Below are positions 26,294-34,190 of a stretch of 42,108 nucleotides of DNA, piece by piece. The DNA is from Clostridium sp. GTDB lineage: Bacteria; Bacillota; Clostridia; Clostridiales; Clostridiaceae. Positions within the stretch are counted from its first letter, which is position 1. Each line of letters begins with the position of its first letter. The stretch is taken from contig NZ_JAENWM010000029.1 of assembly GCF_016650035.1 (NCBI RefSeq), positions 1 through 42,108 of the forward strand, read 5' to 3'. Below the pieces are notes generated by a model. The model was given only the letters and a program-made list of their open reading frames with translations, was not told the origin of the DNA and made no database searches. The translations under genes and the position numbers were made by a program.

Positions 26294-26546
26294 ATACCTA
26301 TGAGCTTTCTCCTGCGTGGCTTGCAATATGAGCTCGAAACGTGAAATTTCATTAAGAAATTCTAAACTTTTGCCAATCTAAAATTCTCTATCGCTCACAC
26401 TCGGCGTCCAGCCTCGGGTTCGCTGGCCTGCCGTCCTGGCAGGCCTACGAGAATTTTAGATTGGCAAAAGAAGAATTTCTAAATGGAATTTCAATGTTTT
26501 TTCGCTTCATATTGTAAGTCACTTTGGAGAAAACTCATACTATTAT
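26294..26546. repeat. Large nested palindromic repeat (element A)
   Basis: Two imperfect inverted arms of about 95 nt (26294-26388 and 26449-26546) enclose a 60-nt GC-rich core. The innermost 22 bp are perfect (CTTTTGCCAATCTAAAATTC at 26367-26386 plus TC, mirrored at 26449-26470). The core has its own 8-bp hairpin GGCCTGCC (26425-26432)/GGCAGGCC (26438-26445) and a competing CCAGC/GCTGG stem. The outer arms resemble element B at 27.4 kb. The core is strikingly GC-rich against AT-rich surroundings. No ORF is visible. Confidence 0.85.
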
Positions 26547-26614
26547 GTATGTTACAGTAGAAGGCCAAGAGATTCGATGTCCGACGTTGGAAGGGTTATG
26601 AGAGTTTCTAAATG

Positions 26615-26661
26615 AAGATAAGACAAGGGATATATTATACATATATAACTTGTCTTATCTT
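26615..26661 (+). terminator. Long-loop hairpin, possible terminator
   Basis: A perfect 13-bp stem with a 21-nt loop, followed by TTGGTTTATATTTTG. The T-rich tail is imperfect. It could end transcripts coming from the methyltransferase gene. Confidence 0.45.
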
Positions 26662-26799
26662 TGGTTTATATTTTGAGCAATGAATTAGAAAACTAGTTAT
26701 ATGTTATTTCATTGAATTAAATGGTGCAACCAATCTATGAGTTGTTTCATTAATGGCGAAAAAGACGTACTAATAAATAAAAACACGTGGAGGGATGAA

Positions 26800-27381
26800 A
26801 TGAAATACTGTATTCTTATGGGAAGTCCCCGTAAAAATGGAAATACAATTAGCTTAATAAAGCCTTTTATTGATGAACTTGAACTTAACCAAATTCAGTA
26901 TGAGTTGATTTGGCTTTATGATAAACATATTGAATCTTGTATTGCTTGTAGGAAATGTCAAAAAGATTGGTCGATTTTTGGATGTCATTATTCTGATGAT
27001 GTACAGGAAATTTTTGATAAAGTATATGACAGTGATGTTATTATTTTGGCTACACCTATTTATTCATTTTATTGTACACCACCGATGAAAGCATTGCTTG
27101 ACCGTTTGGTATATGGAATGAATAAGTATTATGGTGATGAAAAAGGACCTTCTCTTTGGAATGGCAAAAGAGTAGGTATCATAACCACTTGCGGTTATAG
27201 ACCAGAAAATGGGGCTGATTTATTTGAGGAAGGTATAAAACGCTATTGTAAGCATTCTCAATTAAAATATACTGGAATGCTTGTTGAAAGAGATTATGGT
27301 TATAAATCTGTATTTATATCAGATGAAAAGATTGAACATTCAAAGTCATTTGCTCGACAATTAATAAGCAATAGAGAATAA
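26800..27381 (+). CDS. Flavodoxin-fold NAD(P)H-dependent reductase with cysteine cluster (Isf-like)
   Basis: A 193-residue flavodoxin-like FMN protein. GSPRKNGNT (residues 9-17) is the FMN phosphate loop and ATPIYSFYCTPPMKALLDR the second FMN-binding loop. A CX2CX2CX8C cluster (CIACRKC, then C) follows the second strand. This resembles the compact cysteine motif that holds a 4Fe-4S cluster in iron-sulfur flavoproteins; other family members carry similar but incomplete cysteines, so the cluster is inferred. An upstream ATG at 26737 lacks a ribosome binding site, whereas GGAGGG at 26789-26794 serves the ATG at 26800. The gene stands alone, bracketed by palindromic elements A and B. Confidence 0.85.
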   Translation: MKYCILMGSPRKNGNTISLIKPFIDELELNQIQYELIWLYDKHIESCIACRKCQKDWSIFGCHYSDDVQEIFDKVYDSDVIILATPIYSFYCTPPMKALLDRLVYGMNKYYGDEKGPSLWNGKRVGIITTCGYRPENGADLFEEGIKRYCKHSQLKYTGMLVERDYGYKSVFISDEKIEHSKSFARQLISNRE

Positions 27382-27416
27382 TCTGATATGGGTAATTTAG
27401 ATACATTGTTAGTACT

Positions 27417-27522
27417 GAATTTCACCGGTCGTGACTTAAAATAATAAGAGCAGAAACATTGAAATTCCTTAATAGAATTTCAATGTTTCTGCTCTTATTT
27501 TAAGTCGCGAAGGAGAAATTTC
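27417..27522. repeat. Palindromic repeat (element B), also convergent terminator
   Basis: A 32-bp stem (27433-27467 with 27475-27506, differing only by a 3-nt TAA bulge) has a 7-nt loop CTTAATA. It is flanked by weaker outer GAATTTC (27417-27423)/GAAATTTC (27515-27522). It lies between convergent flavoprotein and rqcH genes, so it can terminate both. Its arm sequence (GTGACTT...GAGC.GAAACATTGAAATTC) matches the outer arms of element A. Confidence 0.85.
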
Positions 27523-27542
27523 ATAGGACACGTTCCTGTTTT

Positions 27543-29276
27543 TTATTCAACTCTTTCTAAGGAACTTTCACTTGGCGTTACATATATTGTTTTATTTGTA
27601 GAGTAAATAACCATCCCAGGTTTTGCACCTGAAGGTTTCTTTACATTTCTAACTTCGGTATAATCCACTGGTACACTAGAGGAATTTTTAGATTTACTAT
27701 AAAAGGCTGATAAGTTTCCTGCCTCAAGTAGTGTGGTCTCAGGTACATTACCAAAGTTTTTAATAATAACGTGGGAACCAGGGATATCCTTTGTGTGTAG
27801 CCATATATCATTTTTATTGGCGAATTTTAAAGTTAATAAATCATTTTGAATATTATTCCTACCTACATATATATCAATGCCTTCACTGGAAATAAAGTGC
27901 ATAGGTTTGGTTGGCTTTGCTTTTTTAGCTTTACCGTGCTTTTTATAAGTAATATAGTCAGTTTCTATTAGTTCGTTTTTTATATCTTCAATTTCATTAT
28001 AGCTATCCACATTTATTATGTTAGTGAGTACAGAGTGAAGATATTTTAATTCGTTCTCAGTAAGGTCCATTTGAATCAAACCCATTTCTTCTGATTTCTT
28101 AAATTTATTGTACTTTTTATAGTAGTGTTGAACATTTTGCGAAGGAGTTTTATTTTCATCAAGTTTTATTTTAATAGACTCTCCATTTTCACTATAATAA
28201 TTTACAAGATCAGCAAATTTATCACCTTTTTTAAGTGAGTATATATTAGCGGTTAAAAGTTCACCTTGTAACTTATAAGAACCTTTAGTTTCACATTCCT
28301 TTAAGGTTTCAAGGAGTATTTTAATTTTTTTGTCGCAACGGCTGATGTTGGTATTAACTATTTTTTGAAGATTTGCACTTTTAGCATTTAACCTATCGTG
28401 TTTATCCTTTTGAAAATAAAAATCCTCTATAAGTTTAGAAGGTGAATCATATTTTTCATAGGTGCAATCACTTAATGCGGTAAGTTTAAGGGAGTGGAAA
28501 TCTTTTAACTTACCATTCATAGCATAGGAAGCTAAAAAAATGTTTTCATGCATGCAGTTAAATAGATTTGTAGTGAAATCATATATGTTTTTAGCATGCT
28601 GCAAATCAAAGCCAATATTTTGAATAGAATACCTGTACATAAGTTCCTTAGAAAGTCCAGAACTTACGCCTGTGAATGTACCTGTAAAAAACTTTTCAGT
28701 GAAATTTATATCTTTTGTGGTTATATACTCATAAAATTCATCATAACTGGTGTTAAAAGCATCCAACTTTGTAGAAACGGGAGGATACATATATTCTACA
28801 CCAGTAAATAAAACACGGAAACTGTTAACATCGGCTGTAACATGTTTAATGCTATCCATAACCAAATTGTCTCTAGTGCGAACTAAGCTAATATTACTAT
28901 GTCTACCCATTATTTCAATAATTAGTGAGTACACACTATCAAAGCCTAATTCATCGCTACTTTTAAAGTCAATGGTAAGTAATCTATCCGAATTTGTTTG
29001 TCTTACATCCAGTACAGTAGCTGTATTCAAATATTTTCTCAAAACCATGCAAAATATTGGTGCTTTTATTGGGTTTTGCTTATTAAATTCTGTAAAGTGA
29101 ATTCTAGGATAATTTGAACTTGAACTTATTAATAATTTATATACTTTTCTATTCTTCTTGAAGCTTAATATAATTTCATCTTTTTCTGGTTGTGTTACTT
29201 TATCAACTCTACAATCTATGATTACATCCTTTATTTCCTCTATGAGGCTAGATAAATAAATACCATCTAATGCCAT
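27543..29276 (-). CDS. rqcH: Ribosome quality control protein RqcH (NFACT/FbpA family)
   Basis: RqcH binds 50S subunits carrying stalled peptidyl-tRNA and recruits tRNA-Ala to add C-terminal alanine tails. It has an NFACT-N domain at the N-terminus, a central coiled coil (about 290-420) and the NFACT-R domain (DIWLHTKDIPGSHVIIKN). With the start at 29276 the functionally required Asp97-Arg98 (TNSDRLL) fall at exactly the numbering known from Bacillus RqcH, which supports this start. The ATG nine bases upstream (29285) directly abuts the AAAGG ribosome binding site. 577 residues, usual size. Fibronectin binding is an older annotation for the family. Confidence 0.95.
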   Translation of the reverse strand: MALDGIYLSSLIEEIKDVIIDCRVDKVTQPEKDEIILSFKKNRKVYKLLISSSSNYPRIHFTEFNKQNPIKAPIFCMVLRKYLNTATVLDVRQTNSDRLLTIDFKSSDELGFDSVYSLIIEIMGRHSNISLVRTRDNLVMDSIKHVTADVNSFRVLFTGVEYMYPPVSTKLDAFNTSYDEFYEYITTKDINFTEKFFTGTFTGVSSGLSKELMYRYSIQNIGFDLQHAKNIYDFTTNLFNCMHENIFLASYAMNGKLKDFHSLKLTALSDCTYEKYDSPSKLIEDFYFQKDKHDRLNAKSANLQKIVNTNISRCDKKIKILLETLKECETKGSYKLQGELLTANIYSLKKGDKFADLVNYYSENGESIKIKLDENKTPSQNVQHYYKKYNKFKKSEEMGLIQMDLTENELKYLHSVLTNIINVDSYNEIEDIKNELIETDYITYKKHGKAKKAKPTKPMHFISSEGIDIYVGRNNIQNDLLTLKFANKNDIWLHTKDIPGSHVIIKNFGNVPETTLLEAGNLSAFYSKSKNSSSVPVDYTEVRNVKKPSGAKPGMVIYSTNKTIYVTPSESSLERVE

Positions 29277-29496
29277 ATATATCATCCTTTCAATTTGTCT
29301 AAATATTATAATTCTATATTTATTAAATAATACATTATTTAATAGACTACCATTGTTGTAAACAATAGTATCAGTATACCATTAAAGAAAATTATTGAAA
29401 AGTAAGCTTTTTTTTATTTAAACACACAAAAACTGAATAAAATTTAAAAAGAGGGCAATTATTAAAAAGGTATACAAAGGGAAAAGGTAAGATATT
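29277..29496. other. Divergent rqcH-pilB intergenic region
   Basis: A 220-nt AT-rich region. It has TATAAT on the minus strand (29310-29305) as an rqcH -10 candidate without a good -35. TTGAAA (29395-29400) is a possible -35 for the pilus operon with no clear -10. A palindrome ATTGTTGTAAACAAT (29352-29366) could be an operator. No RNA gene recognised. Confidence 0.4.
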
Positions 29497-31176
29497 ATGA
29501 GAAAAAAATTACTCCAATTACTATGGGATAAAAATTTAATCACTGAAGAAGAACGTAAAGAAATAATTGCACTTTCTAGAGATAAGAATTGTAGTGAAGA
29601 ACAAATAATTTTCAGCTATATAAAGGTAGATTTAAACGGTCTTATTTCAATAATGGAGAATAATTTTAATATACAATTTATCGATTTAGAATCTAAAAGC
29701 GTAAAAAACAAATCATTTAATTCCATATCCAAAGAAGTGGCTAAAAGGTATAGTTTAATACCATTCTATGAAAAAAATAATGAAGTACACGTGGCTTTTA
29801 CAAATCCATTCGAAATAAAAGTTATTGATGAACTTAAATTTATAACAAATAAAAAAATTAAAATTTTCTTCTCTTTGGCAAGTCACATCTCAGAGGCTAT
29901 AGAAAACTGTTATGGAAAACAAATTGTGGATGTGGCAGTTGAAGAAATGAAAAAAGAATATATGCTACAAAGTAAAGAAAAAAACAAAGAAACACATTCA
30001 GAAATTTCAACTGAAAATGCGCCAGTTATAAGAATAACAAATTCACTATTAAAACAGGCAGTTAATGCAGAAGCTAGTGACATTCATCTAGAACCTTTTA
30101 AGCATTTTGCCATACTTAGAATGAGAGTAGATGGAATCCTAAATGAAATCAATCAAATCCCAAGTAATGTATATAAATCCTTGTGTACAAGAGTTAAAAT
30201 AATGGCGAATATGGATATAGCTACTAAGTTAATTCCACAAGACGGTAAGATAACGGAGAATATAGATGGAATAGATTATGACTTTAGGGTATCCTCACTG
30301 CCAACAATGTATGGTGAAAAACTAGTTATAAGAGTCTTATACAAATCAGAGAGATTCATTAATTTAGATTCATTAGGGTTTAGTAAAGATGTGGTTATTA
30401 TTTTAAAGGATATATTAAAACTTTCTCATGGAATGATACTTGTAACGGGGCCTACAGGAAGTGGAAAATCTACAACACTATACGCACTACTAAATGAAAT
30501 TAATAGCATAAGTAAAAATATTATTACTATAGAGGATCCTATAGAATATAACATGCCTAGGATTAATCAGGTAAATGTAAATAATAAAGCTGGACTTACT
30601 TTTTCAACGGGTCTTAGAAGTATTTTAAGGCAGGATCCAGATGTAATAATGCTTGGAGAAATACGTGATGAAGAAACAGCGCAAATTGCTGTAAGGGCAT
30701 CAATAACTGGGCATTTAGTCTTATCAACTCTTCACACTAATGATTCAACAAGTTCAATTTCAAGATTAATAGATATGGGTATTCCATCATATTTAGTGGC
30801 AGATTCACTTGTTGTGGTATTAGCCCAGAGATTAGTAAGAAAATTATGCAGTTATTGTAAAACTGAAAGTGAGAATAGTATTGAAGATTTGCAGAACTTT
30901 AACCTTAAAGAGGGAGAAGTGATATATAGTGCTTTAGGATGTAATAAATGCAGTGGTACTGGATATAAAGGTAGGACGGTGGTATATGAATTATTAAAAT
31001 TAGATAGTAATCATAAATCAATTATAGCAAGAAGTGGTATAAGTGATGAACTTTGGCTATATTGTAGTGAAAATAGTTCGGGTTCATGTAGGGAGAGTTG
31101 CAAGGCATTAGTACGAAGTGGTGTAACTTCAATAGAGGAATTTATTAATGCTACTTATAGCTATAACTTTAAATAA
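29497..31176 (+). CDS. pilB: Type IV pilus assembly ATPase PilB/GspE
   Basis: A 559-residue secretion ATPase that powers pilin polymerisation. It has an N-terminal GspE/PilB N-domain (about 30-140), then a RecA-like ATPase with Walker A GPTGSGKST (318-326), EDPIEY, Walker B VIMLGEIRDEETA, and the His box LSTLHTNDSTSS. A tetracysteine zinc site (CSYC and CNKC) precedes GTGYKGR. The C-terminus carries three further cysteines (CSENSSGSCRESC), not standard in the family. First gene of a tightly packed nine-gene operon; no retraction ATPase PilT is present. Confidence 0.93.
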   Translation: MRKKLLQLLWDKNLITEEERKEIIALSRDKNCSEEQIIFSYIKVDLNGLISIMENNFNIQFIDLESKSVKNKSFNSISKEVAKRYSLIPFYEKNNEVHVAFTNPFEIKVIDELKFITNKKIKIFFSLASHISEAIENCYGKQIVDVAVEEMKKEYMLQSKEKNKETHSEISTENAPVIRITNSLLKQAVNAEASDIHLEPFKHFAILRMRVDGILNEINQIPSNVYKSLCTRVKIMANMDIATKLIPQDGKITENIDGIDYDFRVSSLPTMYGEKLVIRVLYKSERFINLDSLGFSKDVVIILKDILKLSHGMILVTGPTGSGKSTTLYALLNEINSISKNIITIEDPIEYNMPRINQVNVNNKAGLTFSTGLRSILRQDPDVIMLGEIRDEETAQIAVRASITGHLVLSTLHTNDSTSSISRLIDMGIPSYLVADSLVVVLAQRLVRKLCSYCKTESENSIEDLQNFNLKEGEVIYSALGCNKCSGTGYKGRTVVYELLKLDSNHKSIIARSGISDELWLYCSENSSGSCRESCKALVRSGVTSIEEFINATYSYNFK

Positions 31177-31196
31177 GGTATTAGGTGAAATATAAC

Positions 31197-32393
31197 ATGA
31201 GATATAAATATATGGCTAAAACAACAAACGGGAAAATAGTAAAGGGCAGGACCTATAGTGATAGTACAGACGAACTCGCATTACGCTTACGAGAGAAGGA
31301 TATATTCTTAATAAAGTGTAGAAGAATAAAAAAAATAACTGACATGTCCACTAAACCTAATTTAAAAACTATATCTATATTTTGCAAACAGTTCTCAATA
31401 TGTATCAAATCAGGAATACCAATATGCGATATTCTTCATTTGCTTTACTTGCAAATGGAGAATAAATCTATAAAAAATAGTCTTATTAGCATAAAAGAAA
31501 ATGTACAAAAGGGTAACTCGCTTTATATAAGCATGAAAAAGACTATAAATATTTATCCGGAGTTTATGATAAATATGATTTATTTAGGTGAGGAGAGCGG
31601 AAAATTAGATATAATTCTAGAGGAATTAGCACACTATTATGAAAAAGAGTATAAACTTCTAAAAAAATTTACTAACTCCATGATTTATCCATGCACAGTA
31701 TTTTTAACATTAATGGTAGTATCATTATTCCTATTTATAAAGGTAATCCCAGTGTTTATAACAAATTTAAATTCTCTTAACGCGCAGATTCCATTAATAA
31801 CAAAAATTATTTTAGGAACTAGTAGCTTTTTAAGTGATAATTTTTTATGGATTTTAATGCTTATTTTAATTTTAGTTTTTATGTTCATGGAATATTTTAA
31901 AACTGAAAATGGACAAATAGGCTTTGATAAATTTAAATTTATATGTCCGGCACTAGGACCTGTATATAAGCGTCTTATTTATACAAGATTCACAAGAGGA
32001 CTTAATATACTACTAGGTAGCGGAGTGGGACTATTAAAATCTTTTGAAATAATTAATGATGTTATTAATAATAGATATTTCAAGTTAAAGCTTAAAACAG
32101 TTTTTGTTGATATAAAAAAAGGAGAAGAATTGTCCAGCAGTTTAAGTGGAATTAATATTTTTCCGATGTTTTTTATTTCTATGGTAAAAATCGGTGAAGA
32201 AACTGGCAATTTAGAAGAAATGTTTTTAACTGCTGCTGATATCTTTTATGAAGATGCGCAGGAGAGTGTAGAGAAAGCTACCGCACTACTGGAGCCAATT
32301 ATAATAATTTTTTTAGGGGTTATGATTGGTGCGATTATACTAGCGGTTATGTTACCAATGTTAAATGTTATGGACTCTGCAGGCAAATTTTAA
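31197..32393 (+). CDS. pilC: Type IV pilus platform protein PilC/GspF
   Basis: Inner-membrane platform protein with two GspF (T2SSF) domains, KQFSICIKSGIPI...LGEESGKLDIILEELAHYYEKE and YTRFTRGLNILLGSGVGLLKS...KIGEETGNLEEMF, and three membrane segments (about 170-190, 220-238, 370-390). It recruits PilB and pilins. I prefer ATG at 31197 because MRYKYMAKTTNGK aligns with the usual N-terminus. A GTG at 31185 is possible (adds four residues). It follows pilB by 20 nt. Confidence 0.92.
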   Translation: MRYKYMAKTTNGKIVKGRTYSDSTDELALRLREKDIFLIKCRRIKKITDMSTKPNLKTISIFCKQFSICIKSGIPICDILHLLYLQMENKSIKNSLISIKENVQKGNSLYISMKKTINIYPEFMINMIYLGEESGKLDIILEELAHYYEKEYKLLKKFTNSMIYPCTVFLTLMVVSLFLFIKVIPVFITNLNSLNAQIPLITKIILGTSSFLSDNFLWILMLILILVFMFMEYFKTENGQIGFDKFKFICPALGPVYKRLIYTRFTRGLNILLGSGVGLLKSFEIINDVINNRYFKLKLKTVFVDIKKGEELSSSLSGINIFPMFFISMVKIGEETGNLEEMFLTAADIFYEDAQESVEKATALLEPIIIIFLGVMIGAIILAVMLPMLNVMDSAGKF

Positions 32394-32434
32394 GTGCATT
32401 TAGATCTATTTTAAAAACATAGGAAGGGCGATTT

Positions 32435-32878
32435 ATGCGTAAAGGATTTACATTAATTGAAATGATATTAGTACTCGCCATTATGAGTTTAGTCGGAGGA
32501 ATATGCGTTGCATCTGTAGGGTACTATAAAACAGTTAAAAATAGTGTGGATGCAGATTATCACTGTAATGCAGCAGTAGATTTTATTAATAATTCGAAAA
32601 TGTATTGTAGAGAAAATACTTGTAGTGTAATTGTAACCTTTGATAAAGTGAAAAATGAAATAAGGACAGCTAATGGAATGAAGGTTGTAAAGAAATTAAC
32701 ACTTAAAAACAAGATAACCTTATATAAGTTTACAGGAAGGAATAGTAATGCACAAATTGTAATTGATAATAAGGGATACAGTAATGATGCATTCACAATA
32801 ATTTTAAAGGATAATAATTCTATAAAACATGAAATTACAATGAGGGTAGGTACCGCATATGTTAAAATCAACGAGTAA
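32435..32878 (+). CDS. Type IV prepilin (candidate major pilin)
   Basis: A 147-residue prepilin with a very short leader (MRKG), cleavage expected after Gly4, mature FTLIEMILVLAIMSLVGG with the conserved Glu5 and N-methylated Phe1, then a globular domain. Cysteines at the start of the globular part (HCNAA, MYCRENTC) may form a disulfide. It has a good AGGAAGGGCG ribosome binding site, unlike the overlapping genes after it, so it may be the most abundant pilin; that is an inference. Confidence 0.85.
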   Translation: MRKGFTLIEMILVLAIMSLVGGICVASVGYYKTVKNSVDADYHCNAAVDFINNSKMYCRENTCSVIVTFDKVKNEIRTANGMKVVKKLTLKNKITLYKFTGRNSNAQIVIDNKGYSNDAFTIILKDNNSIKHEITMRVGTAYVKINE

Positions 32879-33305
32879 AAAGGGATTTACTTTAGTGGAG
32901 GTAATATGTAGTTTGTCTATATTTTCCATAATTTTCATCTCGGTTATGTCATTTGATATAACTTCTTCTAAGATGAAAAAGACAATTAAAATCACAAATA
33001 ATAACGTGTTTATAATGGAAACATTAAAAAATAATATTATATACTCTATGACTTTCGAAGAATTAGAAGGGCTAAAAACAGATAATAGAGTTTTTATAAA
33101 TAATGAAAACATGACTTTGGCGAAAATTCAAAAATCATTAATTAATGTGTTTTCAGATGAGGTGTTAGAAGAGAAGCCTTATATACAATTGAGCTTTTTG
33201 AAATATGAATTAAATGTGTATAGTTTAAGGCTGTGCTTTTATGATAATATGCAAAATGATACTCCAGGACTTCAGTGTAATTTTTACAAAGGCAACTATA
33301 AATGA
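32859..33305 (+). CDS. Type IV pilin-like minor prepilin, second gene
   Basis: A 148-residue prepilin with leader MLKSTSKKG, mature FTLVEVICSLSIFSIIF with Glu5, and a hydrophobic helix to about residue 30. The globular region has two cysteines near the end (LRLCFY, LQCNF). It overlaps the previous gene by 20 nt and the next by 4 nt (ATGA), showing translational coupling. Probably a minor pilin of the initiation complex. Confidence 0.8.
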   Translation: MLKSTSKKGFTLVEVICSLSIFSIIFISVMSFDITSSKMKKTIKITNNNVFIMETLKNNIIYSMTFEELEGLKTDNRVFINNENMTLAKIQKSLINVFSDEVLEEKPYIQLSFLKYELNVYSLRLCFYDNMQNDTPGLQCNFYKGNYK

Positions 33306-33760
33306 AGAAAAGAGCGTTCACACTTATAGAAATGATAATTGCTATGGCTTTGGTGTTTTTATTGCTAGGGGTAGTAGATAGTATGATGATATCACATTTG
33401 AAAAAATATAAAAGTGACGTGCTACAAAATAGAGGGTTTAATTATTTAAATGAAGCCATAGCTATGATACAAAGAGAGGTAAATCTAGATGCTACTGAGG
33501 TTATAACTGAGGGGAATATTATAAAAATAAAATATTCAGATGGAAGTACTATTAATCATATAAAATGTATCAATAGCTGTCTTTATATACTGTATGGTAC
33601 AGTTTATTTGCAGCCAAAGGATAATTCCAATAAGAACCTAATTATAGACGATGTGAAAGATTTTGTTGCTACAAAATCCGGTAAGATTCTCTATATTAAA
33701 ATTATTTGGAAGAGTGGTCAAAGTATTGAGAGAGGTTTGGTTATAGAAAATGCAAACTAA
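33302..33760 (+). CDS. Type IV pilin-like minor prepilin with Ala at -1, third gene
   Basis: A 152-residue prepilin: leader MKKRA, mature FTLIEMIIAMALVFLLLG with Glu5. The residue before the cleavage site is Ala, where Gly is nearly invariant for prepilin peptidase. It contains a CINSC pair that may form a disulfide. PilW/ComGF-like position in the operon. It starts on the ATGA overlap with the previous stop and overlaps the next gene by 11 nt. Confidence 0.75.
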   Translation: MKKRAFTLIEMIIAMALVFLLLGVVDSMMISHLKKYKSDVLQNRGFNYLNEAIAMIQREVNLDATEVITEGNIIKIKYSDGSTINHIKCINSCLYILYGTVYLQPKDNSNKNLIIDDVKDFVATKSGKILYIKIIWKSGQSIERGLVIENAN

Positions 33761-34178
33761 AAAGGGATTTATAATGGTTTATACGGTTCTAGTAGGACTT
33801 ATTTGCATAATGATAATGATGTACATATTTGATATTCAAATGTCGGAAGTGGAGTATTCTAGGAGCAATAAAACATATATTTTAAAAGAAGATAATTATC
33901 AAAGATATAGTGAATATTTAATGACGCTATTTTACACTTATATTCTTGAAAATGATTATGATATAAAAACATCAGGAATAGAAAAGTTTTTTTATGATTC
34001 TATTGGGAGTATTGTAACTTATGAATTAGCTAAGGTGAGGTATTCTAATATAACACAGGAATTTATTTTCACAATGCCCCGCGATGCTGTAACAAATAGA
34101 AATAACTATTTTAAATTAAAGGCTTTGGGTGAAAAGTTTCAATTAATATTTGTAAAAACTGATTACACTGCTAAATGA
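33750..34178 (+). CDS. Minor pilin-like protein lacking Glu5 (PilX/GspK/ComGG-like position)
   Basis: A 142-residue protein with prepilin-like N-terminus MQTKKG then FIMVYTVLVGLICIMIMMYIF. The mature residue 5 is Tyr, not Glu. Loss of Glu5 is known for GspK/PilX-type tip pilins, so a tip or initiation role is a reasonable inference. The globular part shows no recognisable motif. It is the last of the four pilin-like genes before the pilM-like gene. Confidence 0.65.
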   Translation: MQTKKGFIMVYTVLVGLICIMIMMYIFDIQMSEVEYSRSNKTYILKEDNYQRYSEYLMTLFYTYILENDYDIKTSGIEKFFYDSIGSIVTYELAKVRYSNITQEFIFTMPRDAVTNRNNYFKLKALGEKFQLIFVKTDYTAK

Positions 34179-34190
34179 GGGAGTTTAAAA

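Larger units (their letters stand above)
26287..26799. other. Gene-free region between RNA methyltransferase and flavoprotein genes
   Basis: This 513-nt stretch is mostly element A (26294-26546). It then holds a perfect 13-bp inverted repeat AAGATAAGACAAG (26615-26627)/CTTGTCTTATCTT (26649-26661) with a 21-nt AT-rich loop, and an AT-rich lead-in to the flavoprotein gene. I see no credible protein-coding frame. Confidence 0.7.

Noticed and set aside
26294-26546. Structured RNA or tRNA-like gene in the GC-rich core
   Set aside because: The core contains hairpins but no cloverleaf, no anticodon arm and no TPsiC-like motif; better explained as a palindromic repeat.
26737-26799. 21-codon N-terminal extension of the flavoprotein
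   Set aside because: No ribosome binding site at 26737; GGAGGG and the FMN-loop position both point to ATG 26800.
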